DNA of 64,000 nt from assembly GCA_036401375.1 (NCBI GenBank), contig DASWVB010000038.1, positions 62,001 to 126,000 on the forward strand. The letters are read 5' to 3'. The DNA comes from DASWUZ01 sp036401375. Lineage in GTDB: Bacteria; Acidobacteriota; Terriglobia; Terriglobales; Acidobacteriaceae. The notes under the pieces were generated by a model. That model made no database searches and was not told the DNA's origin. It saw only the letters and a program-made list of their open reading frames with translations. The position numbers and the translations under genes were made by a program. Positions 8,965 to 17,372 of the stretch are shown in pieces; the first letter of the stretch is position 1, and each line of letters starts with the position of its first letter.

Positions 8965-10764
8965 CTAGTTTGCCGCAGCTATAGCCTCCACAATCCGATC
9001 CATGGCCTTACGCTCCGCATCGCTCGAGGGCCGCCGCCCGTTGCATAGCACAGAAAAGATCAGCGTCCTGCCGCTCGCCGCTGTCAGGTACCCGCTCATC
9101 GTATTCACCTCGGCCAGAGTTCCCGTCTTCGCAAAGATCTTGCCCTTGAGCGGCGACTGCAGAAAGCGCAGCGAGAGCGTGCCATCCACCCCGCCCACCG
9201 GCAGAGTGGCCCGGTAGGCGTCGCCCCACGGCTGCCGCGCCGCATACGCCAGCAGCGTCGTCATCGCGCGCGGAGTGACCTGGTCCTTCGGTGAGAGCCC
9301 CGAGCCGTCGTAGAGCAGAAAGTCGTCTCCGTTCACCCCGGCGTTGATGAGGAACTGCCGCACCACCCGTGCTCCCTCGAGGAAGGAGCCGTCCCCGGTC
9401 TGCTCCCTGCCCAGCAGCCGCAACAGCAGCTCCGCATGCTGATTCTGGCTGACCTTGTTGATCACGGTCGCCTCTTCGGTGAGCGGCGGCGAGGTATGGT
9501 TTGCGACCTCAAGCTCGCCGGGCTGCAGGTCCAGAGGCAGGCTTGCCGTCGTCGGGCTGGTGACGCCCGCACTCGTCCTGCGGGCGTACATACCTGCCTC
9601 GCCGAAAGGGCGAAGAGCGAGCGGCTCACGAATGCGATCTTCAAACGGCCGCGTGTCTTCAGAGGGAAGCTCTACTGTGCGCGGTGTTCCGGTCACCTTC
9701 ATTCCGTGCTGCGCCAGCAGGTCTTGAAAGGCGCTCGCGGCAAAGGCAGCCGGGTCTTCAATAGCCAGCGCGAGGTGCGCTCCATTGCTGTCAAGCGGAA
9801 TTGACCCATAGAGCCGTACCGCATCGCTGCCGGGCAGGCGGTCCACACCAATCTGTTGTGGAGTCGAAACCGCTGTGGTGACGATCGACAGCCGCGTCCG
9901 ATAAAAAGGAGCGGCGGTTGGGCCGCTGTCGTCTCCTGCGGGTGACGCACCCGCCGAGACGTCGTGCGACCCAGGGCGCAGCGGGAGCGCAGGACTCCAC
10001 GACACCACAGCAGCGTCTCCCACCTTCGCACCCGGCAGGATGTTCAGGTAGACGACATCATCGTTGATCATCAGCGCGGAAACAGGCGCGCCATAGCCCC
10101 ACTGCAGATCATCCCAGCCCCAGCCTGAACCGTAGCGCTCCGATGGGAAGTAGGAGTCGTCGCCGACCACCGGCCCATCGATCTGCCGTACCCCTCGCAA
10201 CTTCAACTCCGCTGCAACCTGGGCGGCCAACTCGTCGAGCACGTGCAGCGGCGCCTCTGGGCGCTCCGTGCGCCCATCGTAGGGATAGGTGCGGCCCGAG
10301 ATGCTCGGGTCTCCGGTTCCTACCAGGCGCAGCGAGCCTACGAGGTGCCCCCGCGCGTCCACTTTACCGCTCTGCAGCACGTAGGTCTTCGTGACGAAAT
10401 CAGGGCCGAGCACGGCAAACGCCGCCGCGGTGGTGAAGAGCTTCGCATTCGACGCCGGCGCAAAGAACTGTCGGTCATTCAGGGAGTAGACCGGCTCACC
10501 ATCCAACGTGACGACCGAGATGCCCCAGTGCGCTCGAGAGACTGCCGGCGCAGCGAGGATAGAGTCGATCGCTGCGGGCAGCACGTCGGACCGTCTTCGC
10601 GGGCGATGGGCGGGACTTGGCCGCGCTGCCACCCGGGCTCCAGCCTGCTCCACGCTCGCTGCGACAGACCCAAACACCGCAATCCAGAGCAGCAGCCGTC
10701 GCAGCCGGACGGTCCTAGCAACGCTGGTCGAGGCATGGGGCATAGCTTGAGCGGAGTGTAGCAT
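8965..10764 (-). CDS. dacB: D-alanyl-D-alanine carboxypeptidase/endopeptidase (PBP4 type)
   Basis: 599 aa from the ATG at 10764, chosen because GGGGAG sits 6 nt upstream and a signal peptide (RLRRLLLWIAVFGSVAAS) follows. The same open frame runs on upstream into folP, but that part is antisense and rejected. Penicillin-binding motifs of peptidase family S13 are present: SxxK in APASNAKLFTT, the Ser-containing DGSGLSPKD (SxN-like), and KTG in IFAKTGTL. It is a periplasmic enzyme trimming or cleaving peptidoglycan cross-links. The long insertion between SxxK and the second motif (PFEDRIREPLALRPFGEAG region) is normal for class C low-molecular-mass PBPs. Divergent from folP, 67 nt apart. Confidence 0.9.
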   Translation of the reverse strand: MLHSAQAMPHASTSVARTVRLRRLLLWIAVFGSVAASVEQAGARVAARPSPAHRPRRRSDVLPAAIDSILAAPAVSRAHWGISVVTLDGEPVYSLNDRQFFAPASNAKLFTTAAAFAVLGPDFVTKTYVLQSGKVDARGHLVGSLRLVGTGDPSISGRTYPYDGRTERPEAPLHVLDELAAQVAAELKLRGVRQIDGPVVGDDSYFPSERYGSGWGWDDLQWGYGAPVSALMINDDVVYLNILPGAKVGDAAVVSWSPALPLRPGSHDVSAGASPAGDDSGPTAAPFYRTRLSIVTTAVSTPQQIGVDRLPGSDAVRLYGSIPLDSNGAHLALAIEDPAAFAASAFQDLLAQHGMKVTGTPRTVELPSEDTRPFEDRIREPLALRPFGEAGMYARRTSAGVTSPTTASLPLDLQPGELEVANHTSPPLTEEATVINKVSQNQHAELLLRLLGREQTGDGSFLEGARVVRQFLINAGVNGDDFLLYDGSGLSPKDQVTPRAMTTLLAYAARQPWGDAYRATLPVGGVDGTLSLRFLQSPLKGKIFAKTGTLAEVNTMSGYLTAASGRTLIFSVLCNGRRPSSDAERKAMDRIVEAIAAAN

Positions 10765-10831
10765 CGCTCTCCCCATCCTCGCCCCGGCCAACTCTCCAGA
10801 CCCTCGGGCGAGCCCGCTAGAATGCAGCCAG

Positions 10832-11734
10832 ATGGCATTCACCCGCCGCACCCCTTTTCTGTGGAAGCTTCTCACCCGTTCGCTCGAGCTCGGGCGCCAC
10901 ACTCGCGTCATGGGAGTGATTAACGTGACTCCGGACTCCTTCTCCGATGGCGGACGCTTCTTGAGCGCTGCAGAGGCGGTCGATTGCGCACTTGCGATGT
11001 TCGACGAAGGTGCGGACATCGTTGACATAGGAGGGGAGTCCACCCGTCCCGGCAAGCTCGAGCCCTTCACTGAAGCGGAAGAGCAACACCGCGTTCTCCC
11101 CGTTATCGCCGGCATACTGCAACAGCGTCCCGACTCCCTGCTCTCGATCGACACCTACCGTGCAGCAACAGCCCGGGCCGCCGTAGCTGCCGGCGCACAG
11201 ATCGTCAACGACGTCAGCGGCCTGCTCTGGGATGAACAGATGGCCGGAACCTGTGCCTCGCTGGGCTGCGGGGTGGTTCTGATGCATACGCGTGGACGCC
11301 CCGGCCAGTGGGCGCGCCTGCCCCGCCTCGCGCAGGAGGAAGTGGTTCCGCTGGTCAAACGACAGCTGCGCGAGCGGCTGGCTGCCGCCCTTGCCGCAGG
11401 CATCTCTGCCGAACGGCTGGTGCTTGATCCGGGATTCGGCTTTGGCAAGGCGTATGAGAACAACTACCCGCTGCTCTCGCACCTTGAGGACCTTCGGGAG
11501 CTCGGACAGCCGCTGCTGGCTGGAGTGTCGCGTAAATCGTTCCTGGGCCGCACGCTGGCAGGATCGAGCCGTCTGCCTGCCGGGCAGGACGTGCCGGTAG
11601 GCGAGCGCGCACATGCCTCGCTCGCCGCAACAACGGCCGCCATGCTCGGCGGATCTGACATCGTCCGCGTTCACGAGGTGCGCTCTACAGTCGAAGCGGC
11701 AGCCATCGCCGACGAGATCTTAAACGCGGGATGA
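10832..11734 (+). CDS. folP: Dihydropteroate synthase
   Basis: 300 aa. Condenses 6-hydroxymethyl-dihydropterin pyrophosphate with p-aminobenzoate in folate synthesis, in the cytoplasm. Signatures: MGVINVTPDSFSDGGRF (DHPS signature 1), GADIVDIGGESTRPG (signature 2), LLSIDTYRA, INDVSGLLWDE-like, LDPGFGFGKAYENN, and SRKSFLGRTL near the C-terminus for pyrophosphate binding. The N-terminal extension of about 25 residues before the barrel is slightly longer than in E. coli. No other folate genes are adjacent; ftsH/diadenylate cyclase partners seen elsewhere are absent. Confidence 0.96.
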   Translation: MAFTRRTPFLWKLLTRSLELGRHTRVMGVINVTPDSFSDGGRFLSAAEAVDCALAMFDEGADIVDIGGESTRPGKLEPFTEAEEQHRVLPVIAGILQQRPDSLLSIDTYRAATARAAVAAGAQIVNDVSGLLWDEQMAGTCASLGCGVVLMHTRGRPGQWARLPRLAQEEVVPLVKRQLRERLAAALAAGISAERLVLDPGFGFGKAYENNYPLLSHLEDLRELGQPLLAGVSRKSFLGRTLAGSSRLPAGQDVPVGERAHASLAATTAAMLGGSDIVRVHEVRSTVEAAAIADEILNAG

Positions 11735-11762
11735 AAGGTCCTTAAGACAAGTGCGCTGATGC

Positions 11763-11784
11763 TGTCCAACGAGATCGTTGGGCA
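11763..11784. terminator. Hairpin between convergent folP and DUF4440 genes
   Basis: CCAACG (11766-11771) pairs with CGTTGG (11776-11781) across a 4-nt AGAT loop, and flanking bases extend the stem to about nine pairs including a wobble. It lies in the 52-nt gap between two convergent genes, the expected place for a shared terminator. No T-run follows on either strand, so intrinsic termination is only possible, not shown. Confidence 0.35.
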
Positions 11785-11786
11785 AC

Positions 11787-12263
11787 TTAGCGCTGGGAGT
11801 TGTCGGTGATGCGGCTCGCCTCGAAGCTGACGATCTTCCACTGTCCGAGGCGGCGGTTATACACCCGCGTGTAACGGTATCTTCCGCTGATGTCGCGCTC
11901 CCCATTCTTACCCTGGAGGTCGACGCGCGACGTCACCACGGCGGTGTCTCCGTAGACCCGTACCTTGACGTCGTTCAGATCGAGCTGGGTCAGCCTCACC
12001 GTGCCTGCCTTGCGCTGGGCCAGCACCTGGCTCTTGGTCTCGATCGTGCCATTGGCGCTGATACCTACATAGTCGTCGGCCAGCAGGTGGTCCATGGCAT
12101 TGGCGTTGTTGTCGAGCACGGCCTGTCGCCACTCGAGCTCAAGCTGCTCCACCTGCTTGTGCAGCTGATGGCTCTCATGGCGGGGAAACAGTGCGTGCGC
12201 CTGCGACAGCATCAAGGCCATGGTCAGCGCGAGCACAAAGCGCCGCCCGCCTGCACCTCTCAT
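11787..12263 (-). CDS. Secreted NTF2-like (DUF4440/SnoaL-type) protein
   Basis: 158 aa from the ATG at 12263, chosen because it gives a clean signal peptide (RRFVLALTMALMLSQAHA); ATGs at 12293 and 12335 are in frame. The mature part is a single alpha-beta cone domain: helix VEQLELEWRQAVLDNNANAM, then DHLLADDYVGISANG and strands such as VKVRVYGDTAVVTSRVDL and RYRYTRVYNRRLGQWKIVSFEAS. This is the classic DUF4440 layout (x-W--A--.-D---l--ll-dd---...-y-r-v-W-ivs-q-t-). Such domains bind small ligands or act as unknown enzymes; no specific role can be claimed. Confidence 0.8.
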   Translation of the reverse strand: MRGAGGRRFVLALTMALMLSQAHALFPRHESHQLHKQVEQLELEWRQAVLDNNANAMDHLLADDYVGISANGTIETKSQVLAQRKAGTVRLTQLDLNDVKVRVYGDTAVVTSRVDLQGKNGERDISGRYRYTRVYNRRLGQWKIVSFEASRITDNSQR

Positions 12264-12346
12264 GGAAGGCCGACGATGAGGTCGTAGAGCCATGTACGTA
12301 ACGGGATGGTAGTCCGGTTCGGAAGGGTGAGTCAAAAAACCACGTC

Positions 12347-12388
12347 CTATGCGCGTTTACATCGTGAAGTCAACGTCTTCGCGCATAG
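12347..12388. repeat. Perfect 9-nt inverted repeat between divergent genes
   Basis: CTATGCGCG (12347-12355) and CGCGCATAG (12380-12388) are exact inverted copies separated by 24 nt. They lie in the intergenic region between the DUF4440 gene (minus) and the EcsC-type gene (plus), about 85 nt ahead of the latter. The site could be a dimer- or tetramer-binding operator or a long-loop hairpin. Confidence 0.4.
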
Positions 12389-12470
12389 TTCATCGTGCGC
12401 GTATTAATTGAAACTTAATGGCGAGGCGCTCCACCGCACGCAGATATGCGGTGAGTAGTAGGGTGGAGAG

Positions 12471-13274
12471 ATGCATCCTGCCGACCAACTCGCGCTGCAG
12501 CAGGCCGTCGATCGCCTTGAACATCAAAGCTTCGCCATGAACATCGCCTCGCGCGCTGGCCGGCCCATCGAGTCCATGATGAGATTGCTGCCGGCCGGCA
12601 CCCAGACGCTGGTCGGAACCGCCGTCAACAAGGCGCTGGAGCGGTGCCTGCGTGTGGCCCTGACCGGTGCAGCGTCCGGGCGCATCGGTTCATATACCGC
12701 TCCACGGAACCACACTCACAAGCTGCTGACTGCGGCCACCGGCGCGGCGGGCGGCTTCTTCGGGCTGGCGGGCTTTGCCGCCGAGCTGCCGGTAACTACA
12801 ACCCTGATGCTGCACTCGATTGCCGAGATCGCCAGGAGCCAGGGCGAAGATCTCAGCCGCCCCGAGGGCGCGCTCGCCTGCCTCGAGGTGCTCGCCTTCA
12901 GCCCCGACAGCCGGTCCGCCGACCCCATCGAGAGCGCCTACTATGCGACCCGCGCTGCCCTGGCGCAGGCCACCCGCGAGGCCGCGTCGTACATCGCTGA
13001 AAAAGGCCTGGTGAAGAGAGGCGCTCCGGCGCTGCTGCAATTCCTCTCGAAGATCGCCGCACGATTCGGCATCGAGGTGACCGAGAAGGCGGCGGCGCAG
13101 CTGGTCCCCATCGCCGGCGCGGTGGGCGGCGCGGCCGTGAATCTCATGTTCACCTCGCACTTCCAGCGCCTCGCCGAGGGTCACTTCGCAATCCGAAGGC
13201 TGGAGCGTACCTATGGGTCGGAGACAGTTCGGCAGGAGTATGAGCGCCTTAGGTTGATCTCGCAGCAGGGATAG
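12471..13274 (+). CDS. EcsC family protein
   Basis: 267 aa. Recognised from the general layout of the family: an N-terminal helix (LALQQAVDRLEHQSFAMNIA), the Gly/Ala-rich membrane-active segment TGAAGGFFGLAGFAAELPVTT near residues 88-107, and the helical C-terminus with FLSKIAARFGIEVTEKAAAQ, LVPIAGAVGGAAVNLMFTSHF and ERTYGSETVRQEYERL. EcsC proteins are named after the third gene of a Bacillus ABC-transporter operon, but here no transporter is adjacent. The biochemical role is unknown. No signal peptide; probably peripheral on the inner membrane. It converges on lpxC with only 11 nt between stops. Confidence 0.85.
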   Translation: MHPADQLALQQAVDRLEHQSFAMNIASRAGRPIESMMRLLPAGTQTLVGTAVNKALERCLRVALTGAASGRIGSYTAPRNHTHKLLTAATGAAGGFFGLAGFAAELPVTTTLMLHSIAEIARSQGEDLSRPEGALACLEVLAFSPDSRSADPIESAYYATRAALAQATREAASYIAEKGLVKRGAPALLQFLSKIAARFGIEVTEKAAAQLVPIAGAVGGAAVNLMFTSHFQRLAEGHFAIRRLERTYGSETVRQEYERLRLISQQG

Positions 13275-13285
13275 ATCACTGGCCC

Positions 13286-14197
13286 TTACGCGGTCGCAAG
13301 CGAAGAAGAGGCGGCGTAGGTCTTGCGCGCCTTCTCGGGTGCAAGCGTCACGATATTCCACGCGGAGCGGTCCTTCATCAGCCGCGACACCAGGGCGGTA
13401 TGCATAGCGTGGCCGGCCCGCTCGGCGACCACGCGGCCCAGGATGTGACGGCCGGCCAGCGCGAGGTCGCCAATTAGATCCAGCACCTTGTGGCGTACGA
13501 ATTCATCCGGGAAGCGAAGCGGGCCGTTCTGCACGCCGTCGCGGGTAAGAATGATCACACTGGACTCCGATGCGCCGCGGATCAGGCCCATGTCCCTGAG
13601 TTTCTGCTCATCCTTGCGGAAGCCAAAGGTGCGGGCCGGCGCGATCTCCGTGTTGTAAGCGCCCGCGCTCAGGTCGAGCGCGAAGGAATGGCGCCCGATC
13701 GGCTGCGGAAAATCGATCGCATAATCGATGCTGTAGCCGTCGCCCGGAGATACTCCAATGAACTTGTCGCCCTCACGCACCTCGACCGTTTTAAGGATGC
13801 GGAGGTACTCACGCCGGCGCCGCTGCGTCTTTATGCCCACATCCGCGAAAGCTTGCACATAAGGCAGCGCACTTCCATCGAGGATGGGCAGCTCAAGGTT
13901 ATCCAGTTCGACAATAACGTTATCGACGCCCATGCCGATCAGCGCCGAGAGCAGGTGCTCGGTGGTAGAGATGAGCACGCCCCCCTTCATCAGGCTGGTG
14001 GCGTAGCTGACCTTGGCCACGTTGCGACCGATCGCTGGTATCTCGAAGTTGTCGAGGTCAATGCGGCGGAATACGATGCCCGATCCGGCGGTTGCCGGCA
14101 GCAGCCGCAGGCGCACCGGAGCCCCGCTGTGCAGGCCCACGCCGGAAAAATCCACCGCGGCCGCTATCGTCCGTTCCAGATGCTCAGTCTCTGCCAA
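13286..14197 (-). CDS. lpxC: UDP-3-O-acyl-N-acetylglucosamine deacetylase
   Basis: 303 aa, normal length. Zinc amidase for the committed step of lipid A synthesis, cytoplasmic. Motifs: the N-terminal TIAAAVDFSGVGLHSG, the first zinc ligand H81 in STTEHLLSALIGMGVDNV, the EFVRHKVLDLIGDLALAGR block supplying the second His and Asp ligands, and the late AGHAMHTALVSRL with the catalytic His. A good CGGAGC precedes the ATG. It supports an LPS-bearing outer membrane, together with the Kdo hydroxylase gene 2 kb away. Confidence 0.96.
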   Translation of the reverse strand: MAETEHLERTIAAAVDFSGVGLHSGAPVRLRLLPATAGSGIVFRRIDLDNFEIPAIGRNVAKVSYATSLMKGGVLISTTEHLLSALIGMGVDNVIVELDNLELPILDGSALPYVQAFADVGIKTQRRRREYLRILKTVEVREGDKFIGVSPGDGYSIDYAIDFPQPIGRHSFALDLSAGAYNTEIAPARTFGFRKDEQKLRDMGLIRGASESSVIILTRDGVQNGPLRFPDEFVRHKVLDLIGDLALAGRHILGRVVAERAGHAMHTALVSRLMKDRSAWNIVTLAPEKARKTYAASSSLATA

Positions 14198-14394
14198 AGA
14201 TGCTGCTCCGAACTTCGCTAGTGCCGAAGTCAGACCTGTAATCGCGCTGTTGGCTTAGACTACTCAGAGAGTTGCAAAGTTTCGCTGTTGCAAATTAGCC
14301 ACACTCTGATCGATCGCGGCGCCAGAGACCAGAGTTCCGCGCCTCGATCAGGTCTGATCCCTGTTGCGCACTCTGAGCGGCTTCGTGGGGGAGT

Positions 14395-15603
14395 ATGAGA
14401 CCTGAATCGCGCAATCATCGGACGGGAGAAGCAGCGCGGTCCCGTAAGCTGCCCGGGCTGCCGCACAATCAGCTGCTCAGGGCAGCGAAGTCGAGTCTGC
14501 CCGGAATCCTCCACCTCATCCGCACTCTGGTTGAGATCGAGTCGCCCAGCGATGACAAGCCGGCAGTTGATCGCTGCGTCGCAGCCGTCGAGCAGCATTG
14601 CGTTGCGATGGGGGGAGAGCCTCGCCGCCATCCGCAGGTGCAGTTCGGCGATCTGCTCGAGGTGCGCTTTGGCCTCCGTGGCAGCAGTCTGAAGCCCATC
14701 CTGCTGCTAGGTCACCTCGACACTGTCTGGCCGCTGGGGACCCTTGGAGGGATGCCCTTCAGGGTGGACAATGAGCGGGCAAGTGGCCCCGGCGTGCTCG
14801 ATATGAAGGCGGGAGTGGCCATGGCTCTGACCGCGCTTCGCATTCTGCAGGAGGAGAGCCTGCTGGAGCGCCCCCTGACCCTGCTGCTGAACAGCGATGA
14901 AGAGGTTGGCAGTCCCGCCTCCCGCCCTGTCACCGAGAAGCTTGCAAGCGAGTGCGAGGCGGTCTTTGTCCTGGAGCCGGCGCAGGGCCTTCAAGGCGCG
15001 TACAAGACGGCCCGCAAGGGTGTAGGCGAATTCAAAGTCCATATCGGCGGCGTCGCAGCGCATAGCGGGGTTGACTTCGAACGGGGGCACAGCGCGATCG
15101 CCGAGCTCGCCCGCCAGATCGAACGCATCGCGGCCTTCACCGATCTGCCCAGCGGGCTGACGGTAAACCTCGGGGTGATCGGCGGCGGCACGCGTTCCAA
15201 TGTGATCGCGGCCGAGGCCTGGGCGCAGGTAGACGTCCGCATCGCGAAGCGATCGCAGGCGGCAAAGATACAACGCCTCTTCCACTCCCTGCGCCCCATC
15301 GACACGGCATGCAGCATCAGGGTCGACGGCGGCGTTAACCGGCCGCCAATGGAACGCACTCCATCCACCGTGCGTATGTTCAAGCAGGCGGCGCGGCTCG
15401 CTCGGGGGATGGGCTTCGATCTTGGGGAGGCTGCGACCGGGGGCGGGTCAGACGGAAACTTTACCTCCGCTCTGGGCATCTCTACTCTGGATGGGATGGG
15501 CGCAGTCGGCGAGGGTGCGCACGCCCCGCATGAATACCTGCTCATCGAGCACCTTGCGCCCCGTACCGCGTTACTGGCTGCGATGTTACTGCCGCATGGT
15601 TGA
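14395..15603 (+). CDS. M20 family metallopeptidase (CPG2-like)
   Basis: 402 aa. Zinc-dependent exopeptidase of the glutamate carboxypeptidase group. The metal-binding blocks are visible: LLLGHLDTVWPLGTL (His and Asp), GPGVLDMKAGVAMALTAL (bridging Asp), LLLNSDEEVGSPASR (catalytic Glu-Glu), and the terminal GMGAVGEGAHAPHEYL (His ligand). The middle dimerisation domain begins with GVGEFKVHIGGVAAHSGVDFERG. No signal peptide is clear after the basic N-terminus, so it is probably cytoplasmic. The substrate is not predictable; amidohydrolysis of N-acyl or C-terminal Glu dipeptides is typical. The GGGGGAG upstream is very close to the ATG, so the start is slightly uncertain. Confidence 0.9.
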   Translation: MRPESRNHRTGEAARSRKLPGLPHNQLLRAAKSSLPGILHLIRTLVEIESPSDDKPAVDRCVAAVEQHCVAMGGEPRRHPQVQFGDLLEVRFGLRGSSLKPILLLGHLDTVWPLGTLGGMPFRVDNERASGPGVLDMKAGVAMALTALRILQEESLLERPLTLLLNSDEEVGSPASRPVTEKLASECEAVFVLEPAQGLQGAYKTARKGVGEFKVHIGGVAAHSGVDFERGHSAIAELARQIERIAAFTDLPSGLTVNLGVIGGGTRSNVIAAEAWAQVDVRIAKRSQAAKIQRLFHSLRPIDTACSIRVDGGVNRPPMERTPSTVRMFKQAARLARGMGFDLGEAATGGGSDGNFTSALGISTLDGMGAVGEGAHAPHEYLLIEHLAPRTALLAAMLLPHG

Positions 15604-15655
15604 CGCCGGCGTCCTCTTCACGTCCTAAGTAATGTATCTAAGATCGGGTGGGCGC

Positions 15656-15844
15656 ATGCTGAAGATCGTCGAGTACGGAATATTTGCCGTATCTCTGCTG
15701 GCCATCCTTGCCCTGATCGTCAGCGGGGCTCGCAGCAGTTCGGCGTCCAGAGCGAACTCTGCAACAGAGGGCGCGACGGCAGAACCCTCGACCGGGCCAA
15801 GCGACTCGGCAGCCGCCCCCCTCGGCAGCACCAAGAAGCCTTAG
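15656..15844 (+). CDS. Small single-pass membrane protein, hypothetical
   Basis: 62 aa from the ATG at 15656 (an in-frame ATG at 15632 would add 8 residues). One hydrophobic helix, IFAVSLLAILALIVSG, near the N-terminus is followed by a Ser/Ala/Pro/Thr-rich tail of about 40 residues. It sits 50 nt after the M20 peptidase on the same strand. No family recognised; the hydrophobic pattern and the GGGTGGGC upstream are the only support. Confidence 0.45.
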   Translation: MLKIVEYGIFAVSLLAILALIVSGARSSSASRANSATEGATAEPSTGPSDSAAAPLGSTKKP

Positions 15845-15907
15845 CACTCATCGTGCTCCCCTCAAAACTACGAGTTTTACCTGTGCATTCGGGTGAGGGC
15901 GACCCCT

Positions 15908-16879
15908 TTACACCAGTCGCGAGCGAGTCATGGCCTCGAGCACAGCCAGCGGCGAATGCTCTGGCGCGACCAGTGCCTCAGGGGCGATCAGCAAGGTCTG
16001 CTCAAGCGCATATTGCCCCGCCAGCACGGCATGCGGCACCGTGTCCGTGTAGACCATCCAGCTCGATCCCGGCGCGAAGTTCGATCCATACTTGGGGCAC
16101 TCCGCCTGAAACTCTGCATTCTCCTTCAGGAAGTTGTGGAAACGCATCATGAAATCGTCATAAGGTGAGCGTTTCAGCGACGGAACGATGCGCCCAAGAC
16201 CGAAAGCGTTGGCGGCCGATCGTGCCGCTCGCGAGGCGGTGTTGTCGGCGTGCGGCAGTGCAATCTTTGCCGGGGCAAAGCGGCCCACAATCTCTGCGAA
16301 GGGGTCGGTCGTGACCCAGTCGCGGGTGCGCGATGGATGCAGATTGTTGAAGAAGCGCAGAATTCGCGCCCCATGCGTAGGACGGGTGGGGAAGGCGTCC
16401 GTATGCAGCAGGTCGTTCCGGCGACGATGAGGCAGGTCGCGCCCCTGCTCCTCCTGTGGGCGAAAGCTCGCGTAATCGAGCTGCCAGCGCCGCCGGTAGG
16501 GCGCAAGAAAGCCAGCGAGAAACTGCTCCACATCCACCGAATACCGGTGCATGATCGACTGCAGACGGGAGACCGCGCCCGCATCCGCGGTCTTGCTGTC
16601 CACGCCGCTGAGCCGGTCGAGAGCAGGCTTGTACGCGATGTTCTTATGCAGGGAGCTGTCTGCCTGCTGCTGCCCCAGCAGAAACTGCAGGTCAGAGGGG
16701 TCTACAACCACCGGCGTCCGTGGAAAGAGCAGAATCGCCCCAGCCTCGAGCGCGGCACACCACTCCGTCAGCTGGGAAGCCGCTGCCCGGCCATCGAACC
16801 CGTCTTTATCCAGTCCGCCCTGAGAAGGCTGGTCAAGCGCTGCTCGCAGACTGAACTCGTCAATCGTGACGACCGCCAT
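15908..16879 (-). CDS. kdoO: Kdo hydroxylase family protein
   Basis: 323 aa. Predicted Fe(II)/2-oxoglutarate-type dioxygenase that hydroxylates the 3-position of Kdo in the LPS inner core. The metal motif HxD is H159-T-D161 in DLLHTDAFPTRPTHG, followed by ARILRFFNNLHPSRTRDWV, a stretch characteristic of this family. The C-terminal part has SSWMVYTDTVPHAVLAGQ with the second His ligand and the usual QTLLIAPEAL. Its start overlaps the stop of the upstream two-helix membrane protein by 4 nt (ATGA). The symbol is transferred from the characterised Burkholderia/Yersinia family and is not proven for this protein. Confidence 0.85.
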   Translation of the reverse strand: MAVVTIDEFSLRAALDQPSQGGLDKDGFDGRAAASQLTEWCAALEAGAILLFPRTPVVVDPSDLQFLLGQQQADSSLHKNIAYKPALDRLSGVDSKTADAGAVSRLQSIMHRYSVDVEQFLAGFLAPYRRRWQLDYASFRPQEEQGRDLPHRRRNDLLHTDAFPTRPTHGARILRFFNNLHPSRTRDWVTTDPFAEIVGRFAPAKIALPHADNTASRAARSAANAFGLGRIVPSLKRSPYDDFMMRFHNFLKENAEFQAECPKYGSNFAPGSSWMVYTDTVPHAVLAGQYALEQTLLIAPEALVAPEHSPLAVLEAMTRSRLV

Positions 16880-17205
16880 CAGCTACCGCGCACCTTGCGA
16901 CGTACCCAGAAGAAGCCCAGCACGGCAAGGCTAAGCGCCAGGACCAGCAGCCCCAGCGGCAGGGCAATCAGCTTATAGGCATCCGCCAGGTCGACAGCAT
17001 GATGGCCCGCGGTGTTGTAGATCAGGATAGCGAAGATTGACACAAAAGTCGCTGCGAAGAACGACGCGAAGGCGAGCGCAAACGAGAGTAGCAGGCTGGC
17101 AAAGAGTCCAAAGTCCCCCATACGGATGCCAAACAGCCGGCCGGAGCTGGCGCCGGCGCCAGCGTTAGCTGCGGCGGTGCGTTCGAGAGGTGTGCGGCTG
17201 TCCAT
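16879..17205 (-). CDS. Two-helix membrane protein, hypothetical
   Basis: 108 aa from the ATG at 17205, preferred over the ATG at 17235 because GGGGAG lies 5 nt upstream. Two long hydrophobic helices (FGLFASLLLSFALAFASFFAATFVSIFAIL and LIALPLGLLVLALSLAVLGFFW) are joined by a short polar loop AGHHAVDLADAY, ending in a basic RRKVRGS. Inside-positive charges suggest both termini face the cytoplasm. Translationally coupled to the Kdo hydroxylase gene, so a role in envelope modification is possible; nothing more can be said. Confidence 0.7.
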   Translation of the reverse strand: MDSRTPLERTAAANAGAGASSGRLFGIRMGDFGLFASLLLSFALAFASFFAATFVSIFAILIYNTAGHHAVDLADAYKLIALPLGLLVLALSLAVLGFFWVRRKVRGS

Positions 17206-17315
17206 CAGGCTCCCCGAGGCAACATGCAGCCTCACCCTTCAAGAATACAGCCGGACGGCGGCGGCTGCTGAAGGGGCCCGGCGCCGCCTAATCTCAGCCG
17301 CTTCAAAATGAAGTG

Positions 17316-17344
17316 TTGCAATACTTCTCCAATACATTTACAAC
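17316..17344 (+). promoter_or_regulatory. Candidate sigma-70-type promoter of orphan gene
   Basis: TTGCAA (17316-17321) and TACAAC (17339-17344) are 17 nt apart, in an unusually AT-rich pocket for this window, about 30 nt upstream of the ATG at 17373. Four of six positions match the -10 consensus and four of six the -35. Confidence 0.45.
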
Positions 17345-17372
17345 ATAATTGCAAAGAACAAAGGAGCGTGCC

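Noticed and set aside
10765..11154. Open frame extending the dacB gene upstream by 130 codons
   Set aside because: It lies antisense to folP, which has strong family motifs. A good ribosome site and signal peptide exist at 10764.
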